The notes under the pieces are model-generated. The model was not told where the DNA came from, did no database searches, and worked only from the letters and a program-made list of their open reading frames with translations. The translations under genes were made by a program, and so were the position numbers. From Streptomyces thermolilacinus SPC6 (GTDB lineage Bacteria; Actinomycetota; Actinomycetes; Streptomycetales; Streptomycetaceae): a DNA stretch of 64,000 nucleotides. This document shows, piece after piece, positions 17,183 through 24,511 of this stretch (position 1 is the first letter of the stretch; the number at the start of each line of letters is the position of its first letter). The stretch is taken from the NCBI RefSeq assembly GCF_000478605.2, contig NZ_ASHX02000001.1:3573895-3637894 (forward strand). Direction: 5' to 3'.

Positions 17183-17200
17183 GTTTCCTGTTGAGGAAAC
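17183..17200. promoter_or_regulatory. Inverted repeat upstream of the serine hydrolase gene
   Basis: GTTTCCTGTTGAGGAAAC has perfect 7-base arms around 4 bases. It is 35 bases upstream of the serine hydrolase start at 17147 and is a likely operator. Confidence 0.5.
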
Positions 17201-17205
17201 GCTAC

Positions 17206-17329
17206 GTTGCCTTTCGCTGAGCACCAAGGCTCTCATTGCATGAGTTCCGCATAACAGCAGGTGGTTGCCTGGAAATCGTTGCAACTTCAGTGGGTCGTAA
17301 CGCAACAGCCTGGATGTGCTCATTGCAAT
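17206..17329. repeat. Array of GTTGC/ATTGC half-sites in a divergent promoter
   Basis: TTGC words or their complement recur: GTTGC at 17206, ATTGCA at 17235, GTTGC at 17264, GTTGCAAC (palindrome) at 17278, GCAAC at 17302 and ATTGCAAT (palindrome) at 17322. The first three are spaced exactly 29 bases apart. They fill the region in front of the regulator at 17389, whose HTH domains could bind them; that link is inferred. Confidence 0.45.
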
Positions 17330-17388
17330 AGGATGGTGGTGAACGCTACACTCGGCCGGAACGTACGCGCGCCACGGAGGAGATCGGG

Positions 17389-18129
17389 ATGCCGGGAGGC
17401 AGGCTCACGCAGCAGGAGCGCCAGCAGATCGCGCTGGGGCTGGCCGACGGCCTCGCCTACGCGGAGATCGCCCGGCGCCTGGACCGCCCGACCTCGACGG
17501 TCACGCGCGAGGTGATGCGCAACGGCGGCCCCACCGCGTACCGCGCCGACCTGGCCCACCGCGCCACCGAACGCCGGGCCCGCCGCCGCAGGCAGGTCGC
17601 GGCCCGGGGGGCGGTGGCGCTCCCGCAGGCGCATGGGCGTGACGCGGAGGCGGTCGCCGAGTTCGAGGAGACGTTCACCACCGTCCTCATGGCGTCCGGC
17701 ATGCCCAAGATGATGTCCCGGGTGATGGCGGCCCTCACCCTCACCGACGAGGGCAGCCTCACCGCCTCGGAGCTGGCCCGGCACCTCCAGGTCAGCCCCG
17801 CGTCCGTCTCCAAGGCCGTCGCGTACCTGGAGAGCCAGGGTCTCATCGGCCGCGAGCGGGACGAACGCCACCGCCGCGAGCGGTACGTCATCGGGGACGA
17901 CGTCTGGTACCGGTCGATGATGGCCAGCGCCGAGTCCACCCTCCGCCTGGTCGGGATCGCGCGGCAGGGCGTCGGGGTCCTCGGCCCCGGCACCCCGGCC
18001 GCCGCCCGCCTGGAGAACACCGCACGCTTCCTGGACTTCATCTCCGAGAGCATCGCCCGAGCGGCCGAGCAGGCCCGCGAGATCCTCCACGCGCAACCGG
18101 CCACGGCGCAGGGCGGTACCGGCGATTGA
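17389..18129 (+). CDS. Regulator with IS30-type HTH fused to a GbsR/MarR domain
   Basis: A 246-residue DNA-binding protein. Residues 4-50 (L-T-Q-Q-E-R-Q-Q-I-A-L-G-L-A-D-G-L-A-Y, then I-A-R-R-L-D-R-P-T-S-T-V-T-R-E-V) are the HTH_38 domain also found at the front of IS30 transposases. From about residue 90, a MarR/GbsR winged helix follows (S-E-L-A-R-H-L-Q-V-S-P-A-S-V-S-K-A-V-A-Y-L). No DDE catalytic core is present, so it is a regulator, not a transposase. It is divergent from the serine hydrolase and probably controls it and itself. Confidence 0.85.
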   Translation: MPGGRLTQQERQQIALGLADGLAYAEIARRLDRPTSTVTREVMRNGGPTAYRADLAHRATERRARRRRQVAARGAVALPQAHGRDAEAVAEFEETFTTVLMASGMPKMMSRVMAALTLTDEGSLTASELARHLQVSPASVSKAVAYLESQGLIGRERDERHRRERYVIGDDVWYRSMMASAESTLRLVGIARQGVGVLGPGTPAAARLENTARFLDFISESIARAAEQAREILHAQPATAQGGTGD

Positions 18130-18177
18130 CGCCCGGCGCCTCCACAGGGGCAGTACTCTCACCGTAGTGGTCGCGGT

Positions 18178-18187
18178 GTAGTACTAC
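18178..18187. promoter_or_regulatory. Palindrome in front of the TetR gene
   Basis: GTAGTACTAC is a perfect 10-bp palindrome ending 17 bases before the TetR start at 18205. Related GTAGT and AGTACT words occur at 18152-18170. It is a candidate autoregulatory site, inferred from position. Confidence 0.45.
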
Positions 18188-18204
18188 GAGCGGAGTGGTT
18201 GCGG

Positions 18205-18783
18205 ATGGTGAGGCGGAACGACGAACGGCGCGCGGCCCTGGTGGACGCGGCGATCGAGGTGCTGGCCAGGGAGGGCGCGCGCGGGCTGACGTACCGGGCG
18301 GTGGACACCGAGGCGACCGTCCCCCCGGGCACCGCGTCCAACTACTTCGCCAGCCGCGACGACCTGCTCACGCAGGCCGGGGCCCGGGTGTACGAGCGGC
18401 TCCAGCCCGACGAGGCGGTGTTCGCCCGGCATCGGGCGGCGGGGCGCGACCGGGAGACGTACGTGGAGCTGATGCGCGAGGTCGTGGCGCGGGTCGCCGC
18501 GTTCCGCACCGGCTACCTCGCGCTGCTGGAGCTGCGCCTGGAGGCGACCCGCCGCCCCGAGCTGCGCAGGGTCCTCACCGAGCGGGTCCGCGCCGACGTG
18601 GACGCCAACATCGCGTACCACGAGTCCTCCGGCCTGCCCGGCGACACCACGGCCGTGAAGCTCCTGATGCTGGCCCTGAACTGGCTCATCGTGGAGCAGC
18701 TCACCCTGCCGGACGTCTTCTCGGAGGCGGAACGCGACGAACTGGTCGCGGCGGCGGTGCGGCGCATCGTCACGGAGGACTGA
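18205..18783 (+). CDS. TetR-family transcriptional regulator
   Basis: A 192-residue protein with an N-terminal TetR HTH (A-A-I-E-V-L-A-R-E-G-A-R-G-L-T-Y-R-A-V-D, then S-N-Y-F-A-S-R-D-D-L-L) and an all-helical ligand domain with R-T-G-Y-L-A-L-L-E-L-R near residue 98. The ATG at 18205 is preferred; GAGCGGAG lies about 8 bases upstream, and a TTG two codons earlier is also in frame. It follows the GbsR-type gene after ~75 bases, with its own palindrome. The genes it controls are not obvious. Confidence 0.88.
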   Translation: MVRRNDERRAALVDAAIEVLAREGARGLTYRAVDTEATVPPGTASNYFASRDDLLTQAGARVYERLQPDEAVFARHRAAGRDRETYVELMREVVARVAAFRTGYLALLELRLEATRRPELRRVLTERVRADVDANIAYHESSGLPGDTTAVKLLMLALNWLIVEQLTLPDVFSEAERDELVAAAVRRIVTED

Positions 18784-18841
18784 CGCCAGGCAGGACCCGG
18801 GGTGTGCCGGGTGCCCGGCCGGGCCGGGCGGGGCGGGGGCC

Positions 18842-18955
18842 TCAGCCGAACCGGAACAGCAGCCTGACGGCGTCGTCCCCGTGCAGGGCGGCGAGGGTCC
18901 GCATGACCGTCCAGACGGGTCCCGAGTGGCCCAGGCGGGGGCTCCGCGCCCCCTC
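18842..18955 (-). pseudogene. Coding-like remnant just downstream of the APH-like gene
   Basis: Reading minus, this segment gives L-G-H-S-G-P-V-W-T-V-M-R-T-L-A-A-L-H and then G-D-D-A-V-R-L-L-F-R-F-G with a TGA at 18842-18844, codon use typical of real genes. It lies in a different frame from the APH-like gene, whose stop is at 18954. It may be the true C-terminus of that gene displaced by a frameshift, or a fragment of another lost gene. No start or family could be assigned. Confidence 0.3.
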
Positions 18956-19883
18956 AGTCGCCCCCCGTCCCGAACCACTCCTCCGCCAGGTCGTCCAGGG
19001 TGCTGCCGCGCGGCGGGTTCAGGCGGAGGTACCAGGCGAGGTCGGCGCACACATGGAGGAGCGTGTACGCCATCGACGTGCGCGGGTCCACCCGGTGGCC
19101 GTACGCGTCCGTGAGGCGGGCCATCAGCGACCGGTCGGCACCCGTGACGAAGACGCCCACGCCGACGAAGTCGTACGCCGGGTCGCCGATCATCGCGGGC
19201 TCGAAGTCGAACAGGCCCGACAGGCGCCAGCCGTCCGGTTCGACCATGAAGTGCTGGCGCATGACCTCTGTGTGCAGCAGCGCCGGGCGGGGCGGGACGC
19301 GCGGCAGCGGCACCGCCGCCAGGAAGTCCGGGATCTGCTCCAGCCACGCGTCCGGCAGGCCCCGGTCGCGCTGCCGGGCCACCGCCGCCGCCCGCTGCCG
19401 GTCCGTGAACGCGCCCCAGTCGCCGGGCCCCAGCACGTCCGCGAGCGGCGCCGGGTCCAGGGCGTGCAGCACCGCCAGCGCCTCGCCGATCTCCGCCACC
19501 AGCCGCTCCCGGGCGCCCGCCGGGACCGAATCCCACACGCGCGCCAGGTTCTGCCCCCGCAGCCGGGACATCAGCACGTACCGCCAGCCGTTCTCGTACG
19601 CCCCGGCCGCCCGCACCCGCGGGGTCGGCACCGGCAGCCGGTCCTCCAGGTACGACAGGACCCGCCCCTCCGCGAGGCCGTCCGCCGCGGCGGCGCCCGG
19701 GAACAGCTTCAGCACATGGTCGTCGCCCACCGCGTACACCGGCTGCGACCCCTCCGCGAAGCGCACCAGCGGCGCCCCCGCCAGGCCCAGGCGGGCGCAC
19801 AGGTCCACTGCCCCCGGCCGCATCACCGCCTCATCGGGTACGACGGCATCCCAGTCCTCGTCCGTTTCCCCCATGGGCAGCAT
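18954..19883 (-). CDS. Aminoglycoside-phosphotransferase-like kinase with altered catalytic loop
   Basis: A 309-residue protein of the APH/choline-kinase fold. Seen are the nucleotide-binding strand (V-L-K-L-F-P-G near residue 45), the middle R-L-R-G motif and, near the C-terminus, L-L-H-T-E-V-M-R-Q-H where the family normally has H-G-D-x-x-x-x-N, then G-L-F-D-F-E-P-A-M-I-G-D-P with the metal-binding Asp kept. The catalytic-base Asp is thus replaced by Glu. A start at 19874 is also possible. It faces the GNAT gene at 19960 with 76 bases between. Substrate unknown; a drug-resistance role cannot be claimed. Confidence 0.75.
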   Translation of the reverse strand: MLPMGETDEDWDAVVPDEAVMRPGAVDLCARLGLAGAPLVRFAEGSQPVYAVGDDHVLKLFPGAAAADGLAEGRVLSYLEDRLPVPTPRVRAAGAYENGWRYVLMSRLRGQNLARVWDSVPAGARERLVAEIGEALAVLHALDPAPLADVLGPGDWGAFTDRQRAAAVARQRDRGLPDAWLEQIPDFLAAVPLPRVPPRPALLHTEVMRQHFMVEPDGWRLSGLFDFEPAMIGDPAYDFVGVGVFVTGADRSLMARLTDAYGHRVDPRTSMAYTLLHVCADLAWYLRLNPPRGSTLDDLAEEWFGTGGD

Positions 19884-19959
19884 GGGCGGACGGTAGGGCC
19901 CAACCGGCCTCCGGGGCAATGGGGTTAATGGGTTGAGCGGCCGCCGTCCGGTGGTGAGG

Positions 19960-20550
19960 ATGGGGCGCGTGGACCGCCTGGAAGCCGCCGAGCCCCTTCT
20001 CCGCACCGCGCGGATGGAACTGCGCCCCTTCACCGGGCACGACGAGCCGCTGATCGTCGCGCTGGACGGCGACCCCGAGGTGATGCGGTACCTCACCGGC
20101 GGGCGGCCGACGCCCCCGCAGGCCGTACGGGAACGGGCCCTGCCCCGGCTCATGCGGCGGTACGCGTGCCTCGGCGGCCTGCCGGGCTTCTGGGCCGCGC
20201 GGGAGGGCGAGGCGTTCCTCGGGTGGTTCGAACTGCGGCCGGTCCAGGACGACAGCGCCGACACGGTGGAGCTGGGCTACCGGCTGCGGCGCGACGCGTG
20301 GGGGCACGGGTACGCCACCGAGGGGGCGCGGGCGCTGGTCGAGCTGGCCTTCACCGGCCTGGGCGTCCAGCGGATCACCGCCAACACCATGACGGTCAAC
20401 GCCGGTTCCCGGCGCGTCATGGAGAAGAGCGGGCTCGTGTACGTGCGGACGTACTTCGGGGACTGGCCCGAGCGGATCGACGGCTCCGAGCACGGGGAGG
20501 TCGAGTACGAAATGACGCATGACGACTGGCGGTTGCGCCGCCCCGAGTAA
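19960..20550 (+). CDS. GNAT acetyltransferase, RimJ/RimL type
   Basis: A 196-residue N-acetyltransferase. The acetyl-CoA site is seen as R-R-D-A-W-G-H-G-Y-A-T-E-G (the R/Q-x-x-G-x-G/A loop) near residue 108. It is preceded by L-G-W-F-E-L-R-P and followed by V-Q-R-I-T-A-N-T-M-T-V-N-A-G-S-R-R-V-M-E-K-S-G-L, the classic RimJ-like C-terminal half. The ATG at 19960 is used; the GTG at 19969 with GAGG 9 bases upstream is a good alternative. The substrate (amino group of a small molecule or protein) is unknown. Confidence 0.88.
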   Translation: MGRVDRLEAAEPLLRTARMELRPFTGHDEPLIVALDGDPEVMRYLTGGRPTPPQAVRERALPRLMRRYACLGGLPGFWAAREGEAFLGWFELRPVQDDSADTVELGYRLRRDAWGHGYATEGARALVELAFTGLGVQRITANTMTVNAGSRRVMEKSGLVYVRTYFGDWPERIDGSEHGEVEYEMTHDDWRLRRPE

Positions 20551-21115
20551 CCCGCACCCTGCGACGAACGGTGCCCCCAGGCCCCCGCCGGTTGGCCCAG
20601 GCGCCCGCGCGCTGCCCCGGGGCCCGGCGCCCGCGCGACGCGTGCCGTCCTGCGGGCCGCAGTCCGCTGTGGCTTCCCTGTGCGGGGCCGCGTCGCCCTG
20701 CCGGGCGGGTCCGCTCCGCTGTGGGTTCCGCCCCCGTTGTGGGCAGGCGTTCCGCACGGCGGAACGGGTGGGCACAACGGGGTGCCCCGCCCAGAGGGTT
20801 GCCCACCTGTGCGTGAGGCGCTGGTACCGGTACTCGGCAAGACCGCTGTGCCCACCCGTTCCGCCCCTGGCGGACCAGCTGCCCACAGCGTAAGCGTCCC
20901 GCAGGGCAGGGCAGCTCCACCCCGCACGGGGTGGAGCCGTGTTGGGCGTCGTGCGGGGGGCTGCGCACGGCGGAGGGGGCGGAGCGACTCCGGGGTCGCG
21001 CCGTGCCGGACGGGCGCAACCGGGGTCCGTCCGGGTCGAGTCGGCGCCGTGCGGGGGCCTGGGGGCTGCGGGGGCGGGAGCCCCGGGGGGTCGGTGAGCA
21101 ACCGGGCCCGCACGC
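20551..21115. other. Gene-free region containing a repeat element
   Basis: No supported gene lies here. The middle (20731-20890) is the inverted-repeat element described separately. The flanks are GC-rich and contain degenerate copies of the same words (TGTGGGTTCCG, TGTGGCTTCCC near 20660-20730), as if older copies had decayed. The overlapping long open frames are explained by GC bias. Confidence 0.5.
20731..20890. repeat. Inverted-repeat element, copy 1
   Basis: The ends are imperfect terminal repeats: CGTTGTGGGCAGGCGTTCCG at the left and, inverted, CGCTGTGGGCAGCTGGTCCG from the right end (15 of 20 match). Inside, CGGAACGGGTGGGCACAA (20760-20777) is matched by CTGTGCCCACCCGTTCCG (20846-20863) with 17 of 18 pairs. 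No coding capacity. A second copy sits at 48182-48382, so this is a dispersed repeat of MITE or REP type; mobility is inferred. Confidence 0.7.
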
Positions 21116-22111
21116 TCACCGCTCGCGGGGGAGCCAGCCGTTCTGGACCGCCCGGACGCCCGCCTCGAAGCGGCTCCGCGCGCCCAGCCGCTCCATCAGC
21201 TGCGTCGCGATCCGCCGGGCCGTGCGGTGCGAGACGCCCAGCCGCTTCGCTATCGCCTCGTCCGTGTGGCCCTCCGCCAGCAGCCGCAGCGCCGTCGCCT
21301 CCTGGCCGCTCAGCCCGTTCACGTCCCGCTTGCGGACCGTGCCCAGCGGCGTGGCCATCTCCCAGATGCTGTCGAACAGGGCGCACAGCGCCGTCAGCGT
21401 GCCGCTCCCCGTCAGGATCACCGCGCCCGCGCTCGTGTCCTCGCAGTCCACCGGCAGCAGCGCCAGCTCCCGGTCCGCTATCAGCATGCGCGTCGGCAGC
21501 GCCGCCACCGTCCGGACCTCCGCGCCCAGTTCGGTGAGGAAGTCCGCGTGGGCGACGGTCGCCTGGCTGTTGCGCATCGAGTCCAGGTACACCGTCCGCA
21601 TCCTCACCCCGCGCCGCAGCAGCTGCTCGTTCAGCGGGCGGGACGAGCGCAGCGCGTCCTCCGTCTGCGCCCCGTCCGGCGCGAACGACATCACCTCGTG
21701 CCGGATGTCCCGCTGGAGCGACGCCAGCCGCTCCCGTACGGCGTCGAGGCCGACGAGCTGCTCGACACCGGGGTTCGTGGCGTCCGCCTCCTGCCCCGCG
21801 TACTCGGAGATCAGCTTCGCGGCGGCCGCCCGCGACATCTCGATGCGGTGCTGGTGCGCGGCCAGCTCCGCGGACTGCCGGGCCAGCAGCGTCTCCAGGC
21901 CCAGGTCGGGGCTGACGGCCCGCAGCCGGCCCGGGTGCTCGTACGAATCCGCGACCAGGCCGAGCCGGGAAAGCCGGTCCTGTGCCGAACGGACCGATTC
22001 GGCGGAAATGCCGAGGCGGTCCCCGAGCTGCTCCACGTCTTCCCGCGGGCATCTGAGCATCAGGCGGTAGACGGACTCGGCGGTGCTGTCCAGTCCGAGT
22101 GATTCGAGCAA
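21116..22111 (-). CDS. LuxR-type regulator with TrmB-like N-terminus
   Basis: A 331-residue regulator. The C-terminal LuxR HTH is clear (L-S-G-Q-E-A-T-A-L-R-L-L-A-E-G-H-T-D, then V-S-H-R-T-A-R-R-I-A-T-Q-L). The N-terminus (L-E-S-L-G-L-D-S-T-A-E-S-V-Y-R-L-M-L) starts a winged-helix domain like TrmB, followed by a domain that places it among actinobacterial LuxR proteins without a receiver. The TTG at 22111 is chosen because GGGGGAG lies just upstream and it matches where homologues begin; a longer in-frame ATG extends to 22417. It is divergent from the small secreted peptide at 22500. Confidence 0.82.
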   Translation of the reverse strand: MLESLGLDSTAESVYRLMLRCPREDVEQLGDRLGISAESVRSAQDRLSRLGLVADSYEHPGRLRAVSPDLGLETLLARQSAELAAHQHRIEMSRAAAAKLISEYAGQEADATNPGVEQLVGLDAVRERLASLQRDIRHEVMSFAPDGAQTEDALRSSRPLNEQLLRRGVRMRTVYLDSMRNSQATVAHADFLTELGAEVRTVAALPTRMLIADRELALLPVDCEDTSAGAVILTGSGTLTALCALFDSIWEMATPLGTVRKRDVNGLSGQEATALRLLAEGHTDEAIAKRLGVSHRTARRIATQLMERLGARSRFEAGVRAVQNGWLPRER

Positions 22112-22499
22112 GCTCTCCCCCTTGAGCCACGGAATATGCCTCAGGCACCCGCGCGATGATAGGCCCCGGCCGACTGGGGCAACAAGGCCGTATTGCCATT
22201 CGGCCCATGTCAACGGCATGTGCCGGCCCCACCGGAGGCCGGAACTTGCCGCTCCGGCAGGTGGACACCTTGGGTCAAGGACGGATCTGGCCACCGGAAA
22301 CCGCTTCACCGGTGCCGCACGACCGGCAAAGCTTGATCCCGTCGACGGCACCGGAACCGTCGGCGGCCTTCCGGAAGTACGTCTGGCGCATCGCTCTTTC
22401 CGTGCGTCGGCACCCACGCGCCCATTCGCCTTTCACGGCGTGTTTCGGACGCGTTAACCGTGCCTGTTTCAGTCCGCCTTTCAACTTAAGGAATCAGCC
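22112..22499. other. Divergent promoter region between LuxR and the secreted peptide
   Basis: A 388-base region with lower GC than its surroundings and no supported gene. It contains CGGCATGTGCCG (5-base inverted arms) near 22213 and AAGGA at 22490-22494 serving the peptide gene. Promoters for both genes should lie here, but no unambiguous -35/-10 pair was identified. Confidence 0.4.
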
Positions 22500-22682
22500 A
22501 TGTTCGCGCTCGGTCTCGTTCGTGCCGCTGTCGTCACCGCCGTCCTCGGCTGCGCCGCCCTCGTGGCCCCCGCCGCCATGGCGGCCGGTGACACGTCGCC
22601 CGCCCTGGTGGCCACGGCGGCGACCACGCCGACGACCACGTCGGGCGACTCCGGCGAGGACGACTGGACCTGGCAGCGGTGA
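22500..22682 (+). CDS. Small secreted peptide precursor
   Basis: A 60-residue precursor: M-F-A-L-G-L-V-R, a hydrophobic core, and a Sec-type cleavage region A-A-M-A-A-G-D at about residue 29. The mature part is ~30 residues, Thr/Ala-rich, ending in a distinctive acidic-aromatic tail G-E-D-D-W-T-W-Q-R. AAGGA lies 6 bases before the ATG. It sits between the divergent LuxR regulator and the LysR gene 46 bases downstream. No cysteine remains in the mature peptide. It could be a signalling or structural peptide, but no family is known to me. Confidence 0.6.
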   Translation: MFALGLVRAAVVTAVLGCAALVAPAAMAAGDTSPALVATAATTPTTTSGDSGEDDWTWQR

Positions 22683-22728
22683 CGCAGTGGCCCCCACCCA
22701 CCCCTGTGACTGAACCCTGGGAGTCCTC

Positions 22729-23697
22729 GTGGACATAAGGCAACTGACCACATTTCACAAAGTCGCGACCCTGCTCAGCTTCACCCGCGCCGCGACGGAG
22801 CTCCGGTACGCGCAGTCCAGCGTCACCGCCCAGATCAAGAACCTGGAGTCGTCCCTGGGCGTCGAGCTGTTCGAACGGCTCGGCGCCAGGATCCAGCTGA
22901 CCCCGGCCGGGCAGCGGCTGCTCCCGTACGCCGAGCAGATGCTCGCCCTCGCCGGTGAGGCGCGCGGTGTCGCGGCGGGCGGCGGCGAGCCGTCCGGGAT
23001 GCTGACCGTCGGCACGATGGAGAGCATCACCTCGTACCGCATGCCGCCCGTGCTGGAGTTCTTCCACCACCGCTACCCGCAGCTCCAGCTCGTGCTGCGG
23101 CCCAGCCTGTGCGCGGAGACCCTGTACTCGCTGCGTCAGGGCACCTTCGACATGGGCTTCCTCATGGAGGCCGAGACCCGCCACTCCGGCGTGGAGAGCG
23201 AGGTGCTGGGCGCCGAGCCGCTCGTCGTGGTGGCCGCTCCCGGCCACCCGCTGGCCCAGGAGGAGAAGGTCACCCTCGACCAGCTCCGCGAGGTGCAGGT
23301 GCTGGCGCCCGAGGCGGGCTGCGCCTACCGCGAGCTGTTCGAGGCCGAGCTGAACAGCGGCTCCGGCGAGCCCGTGCCGTTCCTGGAGTTCGGCAACATC
23401 GAGTCCATCAAGCGCGGTCTGGCCGCCGGTCTCGGGGTCGCCCTGCTGCCCACGATGACCGTCGCCGACGACCTGGCGGCGGGCTCGTTCGCCGCGCTCG
23501 CCTGGGAGCCGCCGTTCGAGGTGTACACGCAGCTCGCCTGGCGCCGGGGCCGGCGGCAGACCCGCGAGATGCGGCTGTTCATCGAGCGGACCATGGAGTG
23601 CATGGCGAGCGAGTACGACCCGGTCGCCGCCTCGCCCGCCACCGCGGGCTCCCCGGCCGAGCCGGCCGGGCCGGACGGCGACACCGGCCCTGCCTGA
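22729..23697 (+). CDS. LysR-family regulator
   Basis: A 322-residue LysR protein. The winged HTH is M-D-I-R-Q-L-T-T-F-H-K-V-A, T-R-A-A-T-E-L-R-Y-A-Q-S-S-V-T-A-Q-I and L-E-S-S-L-G-V-E-L-F-E-R, followed by the periplasmic-binding-like effector domain (L-T-V-G-T-M-E-S, then A-A-G-L-G-V-A-L-L-P). The GTG start has GGGAG 6 bases upstream. It lies immediately before the seven-gene methylaspartate block on the same strand and is its most likely activator, with the 289-base gap downstream as the control region. Confidence 0.92.
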   Translation: MDIRQLTTFHKVATLLSFTRAATELRYAQSSVTAQIKNLESSLGVELFERLGARIQLTPAGQRLLPYAEQMLALAGEARGVAAGGGEPSGMLTVGTMESITSYRMPPVLEFFHHRYPQLQLVLRPSLCAETLYSLRQGTFDMGFLMEAETRHSGVESEVLGAEPLVVVAAPGHPLAQEEKVTLDQLREVQVLAPEAGCAYRELFEAELNSGSGEPVPFLEFGNIESIKRGLAAGLGVALLPTMTVADDLAAGSFAALAWEPPFEVYTQLAWRRGRRQTREMRLFIERTMECMASEYDPVAASPATAGSPAEPAGPDGDTGPA

Positions 23698-23986
23698 CGC
23701 CCGAGGGCGTACCGGCCGGTCCGCCGTGCCACCACCCGGCGCCCTCGCGCCCCTCGCGCACCCCGGGCGGGAGGCGCCCCACCGGCGGCGGACCGGCCGC
23801 CCCGCCCCACCCCCCGTGGCGCCCACTGGGACCCCCGCACAGCCGGGCGGCGCACCACCACGTCCCAGCCGGGCATCGAAACGCCTGATCCGCGCCATCG
23901 GGAATGTCCTGGGCTCCGTCCTGGACCCGAAACCACCCGAGCGGACAGCATTTCATCCGTCACTCCACCCCTTTGCGGAGAAGGTC

Positions 23987-24511
23987 ATGACGAATATCGA
24001 GCGCCCGGCAAAAAAATTCATCGTGTCGAGCGTTTCCTCCGACGCCCACATGTGGAATCTGGTCTTCCTTCAACTCCTGCTGGAGGAGCACGGAGGGGAG
24101 GTCCACAATCTCGGCGCCTGCGTCCCGGACCAGGTCATCATCGACGAATGCCGGAAGGTCCGCCCTGATGTCCTGGTCCTCAGCACCGTCAACGGACACG
24201 GCCACATCGACGGGCTCCGGCTCATCAAGAAGATACGCAGCGAACCCGACCTGAAGGACCTGCGCGTCGTCATCGGCGGAAAGCTCGGCGTGCGCGGCGC
24301 GGAAAACGTGAAATTCATCCAGGGCCTCGCCGACGGCGGCTTCGACGGCGTCTTCGAGTCCGAGGGCGGGCTGCGGAACTTCCAGGAGTTCCTCGGCCTC
24401 GGCGGCCGTCCCGCCCCGCGCGCCCTGCCCCGCCCCCAGCCCGCCGTGCCCGTTCCCGGCATGGCCGAGGCCACCGAGGACGCGTCGCGGCTCGCGGAGG
24501 CCATCGCATGA
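23987..24511 (+). CDS. glmS: Glutamate (methylaspartate) mutase, cobalamin-binding subunit S
   Basis: A 174-residue B12-binding subunit of glutamate mutase, which rearranges L-glutamate to (2S,3S)-3-methylaspartate. The cobalamin site is S-D-A-H-M-W-N at residues 18-24: the D-x-H of the D-x-H-x-x-G motif with Asn at the last position, as I recall for the Streptomyces homologues in macrolactam clusters. S-T-V-N-G-H-G-H (66-73) and I-G-G-K-L-G (96-101) complete the fold. A Pro/Ala-rich tail of ~30 residues follows. GGAG lies 6 bases before the ATG. The stop overlaps the start of the E subunit as ATGA, so the two are made stoichiometrically. Confidence 0.9.
   Translation: MTNIERPAKKFIVSSVSSDAHMWNLVFLQLLLEEHGGEVHNLGACVPDQVIIDECRKVRPDVLVLSTVNGHGHIDGLRLIKKIRSEPDLKDLRVVIGGKLGVRGAENVKFIQGLADGGFDGVFESEGGLRNFQEFLGLGGRPAPRALPRPQPAVPVPGMAEATEDASRLAEAIA

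Noticed and set aside
17389..18129. Possible IS30 transposase
   Set aside because: Only the HTH_38 part is present; no DDE catalytic domain, no terminal repeats, and a MarR/GbsR domain follows.
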